Origin: Daphnia pulex
Lineage: Eukaryota > Arthropoda > Branchiopoda > Diplostraca > Daphniidae
Assembly (NCBI RefSeq): GCF_021134715.1
Contig: NC_060021.1
Location: 2,356,001 to 2,420,000 of the forward strand
DNA: 64,000 nt
Direction: 5' to 3'
Part shown: positions 25,444 through 37,412 of the stretch, piece after piece
How the letters are laid out: every line of letters starts with the position of its first letter
Numbering within the stretch: position 1 is the first letter of the stretch
The notes under the pieces: generated by a model
The model's database searches: none
What the model was told of the DNA's origin: nothing
Seen by the model: the letters and a program-made list of their open reading frames with translations, nothing else
Program-made: the position numbers and the translations under genes

Positions 25444-28400
25444 GGCGATGATCAGAGAGGCCGACGTAATGAAGTTTGCATATGTATCATCCAACTTTGA
25501 GCACTGCGCTATAGGCCTAATACTTGTGAGTAATGATTGAAAAAAAAAAACAAAAAAAAAAAGAAACAGGCGCACAAACTTTATATAATTTACTAGTCTA
25601 GTCAGCTTGCAAGCTATAATGACAGAAATCTTGGGGTAGTCAACTCTTATTTCTAGGCTTGTTGACAGACGAAGTGGTGAAGAGAGACTGATTCAAATGC
25701 GACCTCGCCATCTCACCAGACCGCTTATGTATGGACCAATATCGCGCTCCTTATGGAAGTATAAGAGTGTGTAATGAGACGAAACTTAATGCTGCGACGG
25801 TCACGGAGATCTAAGCCGCATTTTTTTTTTTTTTTTTTTTTTGTCTGGAGCATATGTTCAATAACGCACATTTATCTCTATCGCTATTTCCCCCATCACT
25901 ATATGTAGTGCGAGTTGGAGACTTTGTAGTTTATACGTGCAAATATGTTCTCCTTCTATTTCTCGTATATCCCACACAATACGTTTATAGCAGAAGGTAA
26001 GGGCGGCACCTGATCGTATCGCAGAGGTAGTCGAGTACGTACTGTGTAACGCCACCTTAATTTTGGATTTACGACAATAACCGACTAGCGGTGTAGTATA
26101 TGTGCTGTGTATAGCCTTATATAGCAGAGTGCTCCATCCTTTAGCTGACACCTGCTGCTGCGTATATATCTGGTTAAATACTTTCCAATCTATGTATTTT
26201 ATTGCTCCTTTTTTTTCGTTCCAGTGCAGTTTACTTCCTTCTTATTTCCATTCGCAATTTCTACTTTTTTCCTCGGTGATCACGATGATGCGCTGTAAGG
26301 CCTAGATGTCTGATAATGATATAATTCCTAACAGTTGAACATACAAATAGAACAGTGAATTATATTAGTCGGCTTTATTGTACATTATACTCGGCATATT
26401 AGTGTCTTAATGTGTGAACGTCCTGCTCGATAGCTAATAAAGTAATAAGCGTCGTCTACATAGTAGTAACGGAATTAAGCTTCGTTACCATTCAAACATA
26501 GTTTAATTATGCTACTAAACATTTTAATTGACTTAGTTTTTAGCTTTAATTTGTAATTTGTATTTTTTTTTTATTATTGGCAAACTGCTGATTGACGAAA
26601 TATGGAACAATAATAAAAACCAACTTGGTCATTGTTGGGGGCCGTTTTTTTTTACCTCCGAAAATTAAACTGCCCTGTACAATTCATTTGTTGGTGCCGA
26701 AAGCTGTGTTGAATTGCTACTGCTGCTCTTCCGTGAATTCGGACCTTACCACATCCTTGTGTATCGTAAAAGGGACACCAAAAGTTTGTTGTGTACATTG
26801 GCTTTTTTATGGGGCGGAATTTGCAGTCAGCATGGGACTATGTAGTCGACAAAACAGAAAACAATTTGGAACACTTTTGTGAAGGCAATTGCTGTCTGTC
26901 GTCGTTTTAAAGAGGGACAATATTATTTTCCTTCAATTTTATTTTTTATTTTTGCCATACATTTCTCATTTCACTTAACAATAAACAATAAGCGGAACAC
27001 CTTAAAAATAATTGAATTATTCTTCGCTATAACTTCTGATTTCATTTTCGTGTGGATTTGGTAAGAAGGACAAAATATTTTCAGTCCCGGCTCCTCCTTC
27101 CCCAGCACCCTTAGCTGGTCCTTGTAAATTATAGGGCTATATAGCTACTGCTAAGGTTTCGTAGATTCTTGCTGAAATTCCAAAGTGCTTCATTTCCTGG
27201 AATCGGGATGCTGTCCAACTAGATCGCGTAGTATTAGCGGGAGTTGTGCAAACCAGTAGGTGGGAGCTTCTAATACCGTACAATAAAAAAAAAATTGAAT
27301 AAAAGATTCACCAGGGAATTTGATAATTATTCAATAGCCGTTTTCACGGTTTGTAATTATACCGATAAGTAATAACACAATCGTAGAAACGGTATCATGC
27401 TATATATTCTTTGATCTACGCGGTAAACACACTCGCCATTCCACAGCGGTCCCCACAATAAGACGATACAAAATCATGATTTGGCGTTATTCATTTCTGC
27501 GATATAATACAGCGGATTCTTGTTATTTATTGCTCCAAGTTATCCTTGAAGGAATCGGATTGCAATACAACTGAAGCTCAAAACGCGCTTGAAACTACGA
27601 CACTTTTCCGATTTCCTTAACCATTTTCGGCTCTCGTCTCGCTATACAAAGTCGACGATCATTGCACGAGTTTTTTTGAAGAATATTTACCATATTGTAC
27701 GGTCGTTGATATTGCTATTATCCCACGTGGGTATATACGTTAGATATAAATACCGCTATTGTTACTATGCATTTGAAACAACCACATAGTTAGGACGGCC
27801 CTGATTGCAAATGAAATGGATTGTGACTTACTCGACTATTCAACGCGACCGGCCCACCCAGGTATTTCGGCCCATAAGCGCAACGGGGAGTGTCATCACT
27901 AGTTGAATTGAATTCTCCATTTCTCCTCATAAGTCAGCATCTTTAACCTTTAAGTTCTGCATTTCCTTATTTGGAACATTAGAGAACCAAATAAAAACTA
28001 CTTGGCGTCAATTCGATATTACAGCGTTTTGTATTTAAGTGACATTGCGATATTAGATTTTACCGTTTGATTTGAACATGTTCCGGAGACTAACGGCTCC
28101 TCACTGTGGACTCTTTGACCGCTTGCTTGCTGTAATAAGGTGAAATTCAATTGCCCGTTTCCGCTTTTGGGTATATAACATGATACGGCACAATGTGCTG
28201 AATACAAATTTGAAACAATACCCAGAACAAATTCGAAAACAAAGCACCAGCGAGTAGTAAATTTTGAAAATCAACTTAAGAAATACTTTATAGAGCGACA
28301 ACCAACTCAAACCTTAATTAGATAAACAAACGAAATTTATTTAATAAAAGTAACCGCTCAGAGCGACAACAGCACATGCATCCGGCAGATGTAATCGTTA

Positions 28401-31029
28401 ATTATTTGTGCTTTTATCGTCTCTCGAGACGACGGGATTTTTTATTAATTTCATTAATAAAATTCACTTCCAAAAAGAAAGATTTATTTAAAAAAGAAAA
28501 TTTAATAAAATAAAAAACATGGAACAACAGATGACAGCAGATGGTTTGTTCGGACATTGCCTTCTTTTGCAAACCTTTTTACACTTCTTGGCTTTCAGAT
28601 TTGCACTTTGTCTTTTCCAACTCGTTGACGCTTTCCTCCACCAAGAATTTTACGCTAACCAAGAGGTTGGTGGGGACATCACGGTTTGGGGTTTTTATTC
28701 CTTTTATGAGCCATCACACTTATTTTCAAGGTATTAGTCGCGATGATGTCAGGATACGTCTGATTCTTCATTGACAACGGCGGTATATTCCGTATATTCT
28801 TCGATGGTCTAGCTTATTTTCGTCTCGGTGTTCGCTTCTTCGCCTCGTTTAGCTGATTCTTCGATTGTGGTCAGAGCTATACGGAGTCTCGTTTGGTGAT
28901 TGTGCTGTAACCTACTCTCCAGCAAATTGTCCCGCTCTTCGCGCAGAAACCGTAACAGTCAACCGGCTCCCCCGCAACTGTTTGTTTTCCCTTTCCATAG
29001 CAACCGACATCCCTTTGCAAATCATTGTTAGTCCATGGATGTGTTTCCCTTTTTCTCTATTACGTCAGGTTTGGAGTTCTAATTTTTCCAATCAGGGTTG
29101 ACTTCGCTTAAGTCTTGGGTTGTTGTCCAAAAAAAAAAGGATGAATCATTTTGCCAATTCGGTACCTTGGACTGATGCAGATAAATTGATATGAGGAGTC
29201 AAGATCTGATGGAAGAGCATTTAATGCAATGTCATGCTCGTTTTTAAATTAATTGCGACACGGCAGCAGTTCCTTTTTCAAATCTCTGAGACTGGTTTCA
29301 CTGCCGAGTCGCATTTCTTTTGATCGCCAATCCGATTCCTTTTCTTCATGATGGATTTGGTCATATCTCTACTTCTACATCTCGAGAGTCCAGCATCACC
29401 TCCTGCTTCCTGCGACGAGAACTATATATGATATCCGTTAAACAAAAAAAAATAAAAAATAAAAATAAAGATTCCCATACATCTGCTGTTGTTAGTTGAA
29501 TGGCTGTTGGCGTCTTTCAAAACTGATATGTGAATCAATGATATTTTCTGCTTTACGAGAAACCATATGAACATTACAGTCGTTTACTTTAATAGTTCGT
29601 CCTTTCAAGCGCATAATTTCGGTTGCTCCCTTCCGTCGTATTATCCTCGTTTGTTTTTGGGGCGGGCAAAGAAAAAGAAGTGTGAATCGACAAATCAACA
29701 AGCAATCTATGTGCCCTGGAAAACCGCAAAGCGACATGGGAAATTGTTTTTCTTCTTTTTGTTTTTCGTAGGAAAAAGAAAATCAGTGTTTGCGGTAACA
29801 ATTAATTCGACCGCATTCAGACACTCAAATTGTGATCCCTCTCGGTTAGACGGTTACGTATTAAATCGTTTCATGTGGAACGTGTGGTTTTTAAAGAAAG
29901 AAGCCGATCTCGTAAAAGTGAGCAAAAATGTGATCATTTCTCAACACACCTTCCACTATCAATCAAACGTCCGTATTCTAAATGTTCCATTTTATTTTTG
30001 GCCTCCCTCACTCTCTCCACTCCCCGCCCTGGTCCAGTCAGCTTTTGGCTACTTTCGAGTTACTCAAATACTGCCAAACGAGCCATAAATGAGTACGCGT
30101 GGTTAATGCGGTGACGGTTATTCTTTTTCTTTTGGTTTTTAAAAACCTTTTTTAAAAGCCAGTAACAAGCATCACTTGATTTTGGAGCAATTTGGCTGTT
30201 GGACAACACTCAATTTATTGTGCGCACATGTCGGTGCTCGGCCGTAACAAAGTTTCAGTTGGCAGGGTATCGACGACATTTTAAGTAGGACACCACCTCT
30301 CCTACTGTGTACTGTTTTTTCTAGAACAATTTTTACAAGTATCAGGGGTAGAAGCGTAGCAATCGTAACAGCCATCAGCTATTAACAGTACAAACAAATA
30401 AATGTGGTATACCATAACAACTCCCGACTATTTGTTCACCTTCTTACTGTATAACTACGAGCATAACCAAAAAGTGTGAAATTTGTAAACCATCAGTTGA
30501 GTAAATTTACGATAGGGAAATACCTTCATCTGTAAACCGCAAAAGAAAAGATGTCTTCGTTCGAGGCGGGTATAAATGGAGCAATGGAGTACTTGGAAAG
30601 TTGTGCCAGCGTTTCAATAAAGACATCACAGGCGTAAGCGCGGGAAATTTGTGCTTAATGAAAGACTATAACCACAAGTCCACAACCAGCAGCAGGGTAA
30701 ATTCGATCGAAAATACACGGCAATTATGATGTCTTGCTCGCCTTTAACGACATGGAGGTAGACTTAATAGAAAGAAAATCTTGGTTTGACATCTAAGAAA
30801 TCTTTGTCTAAAATTCTAAACATAAAATAATTAAATACTAATCTCTCGGGTAACGGGTAATAGCGGTGAACAATGCGTGGGAAGAGCATAAGTTGTTGCC
30901 TAAACTACAGACGATGATTTGAAAACAAACAAAATATTGTATTAAAGCAGATAACGCCTTGTACGGCCATCAGCAATCACAGTTTTGTGTTCCCATCACT
31001 CATTCAAAAGTGGCAAATAAGTAGATCTA
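25444..31029. other. Long gene-free interval
   Basis: I find no supported gene in 5.6 kb. A T22 run lies at 25821-25842. Minus-strand sequence at about 28520-29080 shows coding-like patches (for example VKFLVEESVNELEKTKCKSE and MERENKQLRGSRLTVTV) broken by stops, which may be a decayed exon. The 173-codon plus-strand frame at 29567-30088 has no recognisable domain and looks like chance. Confidence 0.4.
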
Positions 31030-32699
31030 TTAAGGATTAGTGATTCGTTTAGTGAGAGCGGTCCAGCCTTCAGAGCGATAGTTCTCCGCGGTAGCCACCA
31101 CGTCGGAGCTCTTGATCAGCCCCCTGCCGACGATGATGATATCGGCGCCACGTTCCAGCACCGCTTCAGCCGGTGAACAGTACTGCTGCCCTTTGGAATC
31201 GCCAGACTTGGATGCGGAATTGACACCGGGTGTAAATTGGATCCAGCCAGAGAAGTCAGCATCTGGTGGAGACTGTCCAACGAAACCAGCAACAATATCG
31301 GAAGCAATCAAGCCCCACTTAGCGGCTTCTGTAATTGACACATTAAGATTGATAAATGGTGTAAAAATTAATGAAATGGAGGTTATTGTCTAAACCTTTC
31401 GAGTAGTCTTGGCTGGTGAGAGCATTTTTGGTGCTCATTTCTAGAATGAGAACACAACCACAAGTTCGACGGCTATCGGATGAAGAATCACCAAACAAGT
31501 GAGTAATCATCTCTGGTCCTGCAAGTGGATGAGCAGTAATCAGATCGGCCCATTCACTAATTTTGTAAACGCCTCCGTGAAACTGCTGCTGCACTGTGTT
31601 AGCAATATCAGCAAATTTTCTGAAATGAAAACGATAAATCAGTTAACGTGAACAAAGTAAGTTACAACAATTTCATCTACCGATCTTCCATGATGAGAAA
31701 TTCGTGAGCTTTGGCGACCTTTCTTAGTTGCTTCATTTTAGCCAAAGAAAAATCTTCTAGAATGTCGACATGAATCTTGAGAACAACAATCTTTGGGCCA
31801 ATGGATTCTGCCAACTTGATAACTTCATCCAAACTTGTCAAATCAGCAGCAACGCATAGATTTGACTTCTTTGCCATCATCAATTCGAACAGACGCGTTG
31901 CTACAGGATGTTTAGAACTGGATCTACGTTCCTCAAGCGACTCATGCAGGCGAGGATTTCGAGACACTATAGACTGCTGGTGGCCTCTAATGAAGTCCAT
32001 AACTTCTTCAGCAACTTTGTGATCCACTTTGCTTTGTTTTTCCAAGGATGCCATGATCTGAAACAAAAAGAGAGAATGTCACATGAATTCTTAGCCTAAT
32101 GATCAATAACATGATGTTACCTCTTCTACATGAAACACAGCACTCAATTCAATGCCATGCTTTGCCAAATTTTCCTTCCCACCTTGTCTACGGTCAAGCA
32201 ACACAATTGCATGTGTAACTAAAATGCCAAGTTTTCTCAACTCAACTGCTGTTTCAAGGACACTGGTTCCTGTAGTAACAACGTCTTCCACAATGATGCA
32301 ATTCATTCCCGGTCTGAAATCACCTTCAATCAATTTCTTTGTGCCGTAATCTTTGGCTTCTTTTCGCCTCAGAAGCATTGGTACTCGATTGGTAACCGAG
32401 ATGAGAGTGGCTATCGGCAGAGCAGTATATGGAACACCACATATAAGATCAACATTTGCATTGTATGCACATTTTTTCCACAGTAACCCTGCCACTTTTT
32501 CCTAATCAAATTGACACATGCAAAAACATATTAGTAGGTTATAGTTTTTTAACTTGAAATTGTTGCCTACCAAAATAGCGGGATAAGAAATAATCAGTCG
32601 AAAGTCGAAATAGATAGGTGATACTTGTCCACCTTTCAATGTGAAGGAACCAAATTTGACGGCCTGGATGTCAAACAGCTTGGTAGCTAATTCATCCAT
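31030..32699 (-). CDS. UMPS: UMP synthase (orotate phosphoribosyltransferase + OMP decarboxylase), 469 aa
   Basis: Catalyses the last two steps of de novo pyrimidine synthesis: orotate plus PRPP to OMP, then decarboxylation to UMP, in the cytosol. Five exons (32571-32699, 32121-32501, 31681-32057, 31396-31619, 31030-31328) sum to 1,410 nt and join in frame. The N-terminal half has the OPRT start ([19 protein letters not shown]) and the PRPP-binding motif [14 protein letters not shown] near residues 115-130. The C-terminal half has the OMP decarboxylase catalytic region [10 protein letters not shown] and [11 protein letters not shown], and the end motif IIIVGRGL. Length is close to the ~480 residues of animal UMPS. 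No damage is seen. The Drosophila orthologue is rudimentary-like. Confidence 0.95.
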
Positions 32700-33382
32700 T
32701 TCTACTAAAAAATTGGATATGAGAAGGGAAAGGAATAATAAATTATAAACAATAATTACCCGGGGTTTGTTAATGACAATTACTCAATGAATAAATAAAA
32801 AAGGGAGGTTTAAAGCTATTAATCTTCTTGGCGTTTGAATAGCGACTCGAAAGACAAACGTAAATGTGCCGAGTTACACTACACAAGATACAAATAGCGG
32901 GACAACCAGCTACGAATAAAACTGCGGAATTCGTCTGCAAGATTTCATTCAATACCAACGAATGGCGCCTCTAGGGTGACAAGTTGTAAACGCGGTTTTT
33001 TCAAACACTTGAAATAAAAAATAACTCATTAGTCGCAGCAAAATTTTCAAATAAGAAATAGAAGTTGTTAGTTAAAATATTCTTTTATGCTATAGCGTAA
33101 TGAAAATGAATGCCTAGTTGCCTACATATGAAAACCCAATTTTGAGGGGTTGCGTTTTTTTAAAATTCAGGATGACTTTGGATTAAGGAATAGTTGTGAT
33201 TAATAATTGTTGTGTAATTTTCTCTAGGTTTCTTTTTCTAAAATTAATGAACTCATATCCCAGTTATAAGTAAAGTTTTTCTTATCTAAATAAACTAGAA
33301 AGAAGAGGAGTGGTTTTTAATCAACCCCACCCCAACAAATTTCCTGAAATTTTATAAAATTTAATTGTACTTATAATAATAT
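32700..33382. other. Intergenic region upstream of UMPS and the tRNA
   Basis: AT-rich, no supported gene. It should hold the UMPS promoter at its left side. Confidence 0.4.
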
Positions 33383-33455
33383 GGTCCTGTGGCCCAATGG
33401 ATAAGGCGCTTGCCTACGGAGCAAGAGATTCCAGGTTCGATCCCTGGCAGGATCG
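33383..33455 (+). tRNA. tRNA-Arg (anticodon ACG)
   Basis: A 73-nt cloverleaf without intron. The acceptor stem GGTCCTG pairs with CAGGATC (one G-T), followed by discriminator G. The anticodon stem CTTGC/GCAAG encloses the seven-base loop CTACGGA, giving ACG. The T arm is CCAGG-TTCGATC-CCTGG. The A box TGGCCCAATGG and B box GGTTCGATCC are intact. A TTTT run at 33477-33480 can serve as the Pol III terminator. Confidence 0.95.
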
Positions 33456-33476
33456 ATGAAACTGGTAAAAAAATAC

Positions 33477-33480
33477 TTTT
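33477..33480 (+). terminator. Pol III terminator of the tRNA gene
   Basis: The first run of four T after the tRNA, 21 nt past its 3' end. Confidence 0.5.
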
Positions 33481-34374
33481 GTTTATGGTTATGGTAAACT
33501 TTAAAGAGTAGGATTTTATTCAATCAAAACAGATGGCTCAAATACTGATCACCCGTTAATATCACACGAGATCATCTGTTGAGTTCTCTTTTCATACTGT
33601 TTAGGACTGTCTTCTATGCAATGAAAATTATTTTACCATCACTGTATGATAAACCATGATAGCCATGCCGCCTTCACACAATTTACAAATCATCAACTTG
33701 TCCTTCAATTCCGAGTGCTTCCTTCCTTTAAAAGGCTCGATGTCATGAATCATGATCCCACTTGATACATCCGTTTGAAGCTGCGTCGTTCCTCCGCTGT
33801 GTCCCACTTTCTCTCCGAGTTTTTCATCACAGCAGAGATCTAGCGAATGTGTTGTGACTATATCTATTCTACACTGTGGTGGATGGCACAGCAGTCTTCA
33901 CATTTTTGTTGTACTGTATTGTAATGCGTTAAGGTATTTTTTAAAGGCTCGGTCTCAAGGATATGACTGTGCATCTGACCTGGAAAAAAAATTAGAGGGC
34001 AATAATTTATTTTAATTCAGGGAAATAAAATCTATTTGATTTTTGCTTTTTCCACATTTCTGGCTGGATTCATTTATTTTTCTTATCGTATCTCATATAG
34101 CCTAGTAACTATCAAATTTTAGATAAAAAGTTCCCAAAGCGGCAACAGGCCAACAGCTATCGCTCAAATCTGAAAGTTCTTATCTTTTTAAAATACAGAA
34201 ACTGTATATTTATTTAAAATAATACAGAAACAACGATTTTTGGAACGAAAACGAGCAAATTTAGTAAAGTTGTGTGCCGTCCGTCCTTGATCCACGCAAC
34301 AGATGGCCGTCACGTTTGCAACAAAATTATTTTCCCCCGCCATCCTTTCAGTTTGGTTTGCCTTTCGTCCTTGA
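33481..34374. other. Intergenic region before the P450
   Basis: No supported gene. It includes the presumed P450 promoter close to 34374. Confidence 0.4.
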
Positions 34375-36823
34375 ATGGATGCGTTGGAAATTCTCTCTTC
34401 GCCCATCACTTGGGCGGTAACAGTCGGCACTCTGTACATCTTTTACAGGCATGTTTTTTTCCCCGTTAATTTCATCGTTTAATTTTCATTACACTGACAT
34501 GTATGTTCGTACTAATTCGTAATTCACAGGTATGTCACGTCTACCTTCAATTACTTTTCTGATCAAGGAATTCCTGGCCCCAAACCAATGCCCTTTTTCG
34601 GCAATATGTGGGGCATCTGGAAATTGGTAAGGTGACCCCCGTGGAATATTATCAACTCTTTTCACATTACAATTATTATTATGATTACAGAGTATTTCAG
34701 AGTACGACATGTCATTGGTGAAAAAGCACGGCAAAGTGTTCGGTTATTATGACGGACCGCAACCGAACCTGTGGATAACAGACTTGGAATTGATCAAGGC
34801 CATCTTTGTCAAAGATTTTGATCATTTTGTTGACCGCAGAGTAATTATTAATGTTTGGATAATAAGTTAATGTTGCCTCACAGCTGTAAAGGAGACATTT
34901 TCTTTTTTTCAATCTTATTGATTAGACTCTTAACTTCAAAACGAAAATTGTCCGGAAATGGTTGACAGTCGTGAAGGGCAAAGAGTGGAAGGATATCAGG
35001 TCGTCAGTTACTCCAGCGTTCACTACTGGGAAAATCAAGCGCGTAAATTTAAAACATTTACAACCAAAATGCTGTTTTGAAGATTGTCGAATTAATTTTT
35101 AACAGATGTCGCTGCTGATTAAAGAATGCGTTGAAATATTGAGTAATAGAATTAGCGCTGTCGCCCAAAGTGAAGGAAAGATGAACGCCAAACTGTAAAT
35201 TTAAAAAAAAAAAACACGCATGTCCATTTTGTAACTCGTTTAACTAATTCCTGGGCTTTCACGGTCCTTTTTCCTTTATTGATTTATGGCAGGATTTATG
35301 GCGCTTTCACGATGGACGTAATTGCTAGGTGCGCTTTTGGCCTTAAAATCGACAGTCTTGGTAACAAAGACGACCCGTTTATTAAAAATGCTCAGTTCAT
35401 TTTCAACCCTCCAACTAATAAAACACCACTCATCTTACTACCCTGTAAGTCTCAAGTGTTCATTTATTATGATTTACTCATTCTTGTTTATTTTCCGGCA
35501 GTCATGTACCCCAAGTTGTTTTCCTTGGTTGGCGAAAGTATGTTTGTTACCAAACAGTTGAAATTCTTTTTCGAACTATTGGAGAATATTCTCCGAGAGC
35601 GAGCGCAATCGGAACAGGTATTACATATTTAGATTTTCATAAATTAATTCTTGGTTTTAGTCCCTTTTGTATTTATTTTTGCACGCCTATAGAAATACCA
35701 CGACTTTATTGAAATGGCCCAAGAGGCCATCTCCGAATTCACGAAGGTAGTCGATGGCAAAACGGTGCCGATGTGGTCACCCGAGGAGATAAAAGAAATT
35801 GTGATAGGCCAGGTAATGAATAATAAATTTTCTATCTTTGTGTTGCCTGTAATAAATGTTGTTACGTTTCAAAAGTCGACGCTGTTCTTGTTAGCCGGGT
35901 TCGATCAGACGGCCACCACCTTGACCAACACCTGCTTCCAACTGGCCAGGAATCCGGATATTCAGGAAAAGCTGCACGAAACCATCTTGCAGAAACTGGA
36001 AGATTATGTCTGTCGTCTATTTATAAGGTTCAGCACTTATCATTTCGCATTCGTTAATGGAGTATATTTCCCTTTTTCAGGAAGATGTATGTCACGAAAT
36101 GGTCCAAGATATGCCCTATCTCGAACAGATTATCCAAGAGGTTTTGCGCTTTTATCCTGCAGCTCTACGGTGCGTAATTTAATAGCATTTAAAATTAATA
36201 ATACAAAAAATACTTAGTTGCCTTTAAATAATGGTTTCTGTTGAATCAATAATTTATTGGCTCTCGTATTAAGAACTGAGCGCCTGTGTACGAAAGATAT
36301 CTCTTACGATCATGGCGGTGGTCGTGTTCACATAAAAAAAGGAGTTTTAGTTACCGTTCCAATCTATGCCGTTCACCACTCAGAGGAATACTACCCTGAC
36401 CCAGAAACGTTTGATCCAGAAAGGTAATTCAATTGAATACGCAACGGATTTATATTACGTCGTCGTAAATATCATGAAAAAATGTTTTTACGCGTATTTC
36501 CAGGTGGAGCCCCGAGAACAAAGCCAAGCGCAACCCGTACAGTTTCATGGCGTTCGGGGCGGGTCCGCGCAACTGCATTGGGATGCGCTTTGCCATGGAA
36601 GAGCTCAAATTTGCTATCACCGCACTGGTCAAGCAATTTCGGTTCTTTCCAGTTGAAGAAACTCCGGTACGAATTTTCAGATATTTCAGCGCTGTGAAAT
36701 AAATGAGCACTGATGACGTTATTTTTCACTCGACAGGAAAAACTCCGTTTTGATGTTGGATTCCAGCCAGCTTTACAGCCTATGAACGCCATATTGGGCA
36801 TTGAACTCCGTCAACCCAACTAA
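34375..36823 (+). CDS. Microsomal cytochrome P450, CYP3-clan-like, 511 aa
   Basis: Haem-thiolate mono-oxygenase of the endoplasmic reticulum. Thirteen exons: 34375-34448, 34530-34626, 34691-34840, 34926-35042, 35106-35194, 35293-35444, 35502-35617, 35693-35812, 35876-36007, 36081-36169, 36274-36423, 36504-36666, 36737-36823; total 1,536 nt, open throughout. Motifs: N-terminal anchor (ITWAVTVGTLYIFY), Pro-rich hinge GIPGPKP, I-helix AGFDQTATT, K-helix EVLR, PERF-like DPETFDPERW, and haem loop FGAGPRNCIG with its Cys ligand. Intron 1 has a GC donor (CAG|GCATGT), chosen because it alone keeps frame. Substrate is unknown; CYP3-clan members of arthropods usually act on xenobiotics or hormones. The clan call is by look of the sequence. 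Confidence 0.92.
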
Positions 36824-36864
36824 AGCAAAAAAATTAATAAATAATAAAAAAAAATAATAATAAT

Positions 36865-36890
36865 ATTATCGTGGCAAATGCCACGATAAT
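36865..36890. other. Perfect 11-bp stem hairpin after the P450 gene
   Basis: ATTATCGTGGC and GCCACGATAAT flank a four-base AAAT loop, about 40 nt after the P450 stop, amid A-rich sequence with AATAAA signals (36836, 36895). It may be a 3'-end or mRNA structure element, or a small repeat. Confidence 0.6.
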
Positions 36891-37412
36891 TTATGAATAA
36901 ATAGCCGATTAATTTTTTTCTTTGAAAAATAACCTGCGCTTTCCTTTTCCTGTACTCTCTAAAGTCTCTATGTTTATCTATTATACGACCTTCAACAGGT
37001 CGTTATCGTTTTTTCCCGCTACAAGCGCCACTTGAGTAGTCATTTCCAGTTGGATTAGATTGGGGTGGAAGTGGAATATACCGTTTGTGTCCGCTCAGTG
37101 GTTGACAGTTGTCAGCTAAGAGCCTGAGACTCAATAGCTTGGTCTAATAGATGCAATATTGACATTGTAAAACAAAGCAACAGGTGCCCCAGTGTTTTGG
37201 TTTTCGAACTAGGCCTACTGTTTGTTTTGGTCCTTTTTGAAATTTCTTTCTGACTTCTGTGCAATTAGCGTCGTTGTAAAATTATCGTTTTTTTATTACC
37301 TGTAATAATTTTAAAAAAAGGTAAACAGCAATTAAACACTTCTGATTGCTTTCGTTTAAAGAAAATGTTTTGTAACGCCAATAGGGTCGAAAATTACATA
37401 TCAAATTAGAAA
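36891..37412. other. Intergenic region upstream of the first ABCG gene
   Basis: No supported gene. It likely contains the promoter and 5' UTR of the ABCG gene starting at 37413. Confidence 0.4.

Noticed and set aside
29567..30088. 173-codon plus-strand frame
   Set aside because: No recognisable domain, low-complexity composition and no paralogue or splice context; likely chance.
36865..36890. Histone-type 3' stem-loop
   Set aside because: Stem and loop sequences do not match the histone consensus, and the neighbouring gene is a P450.
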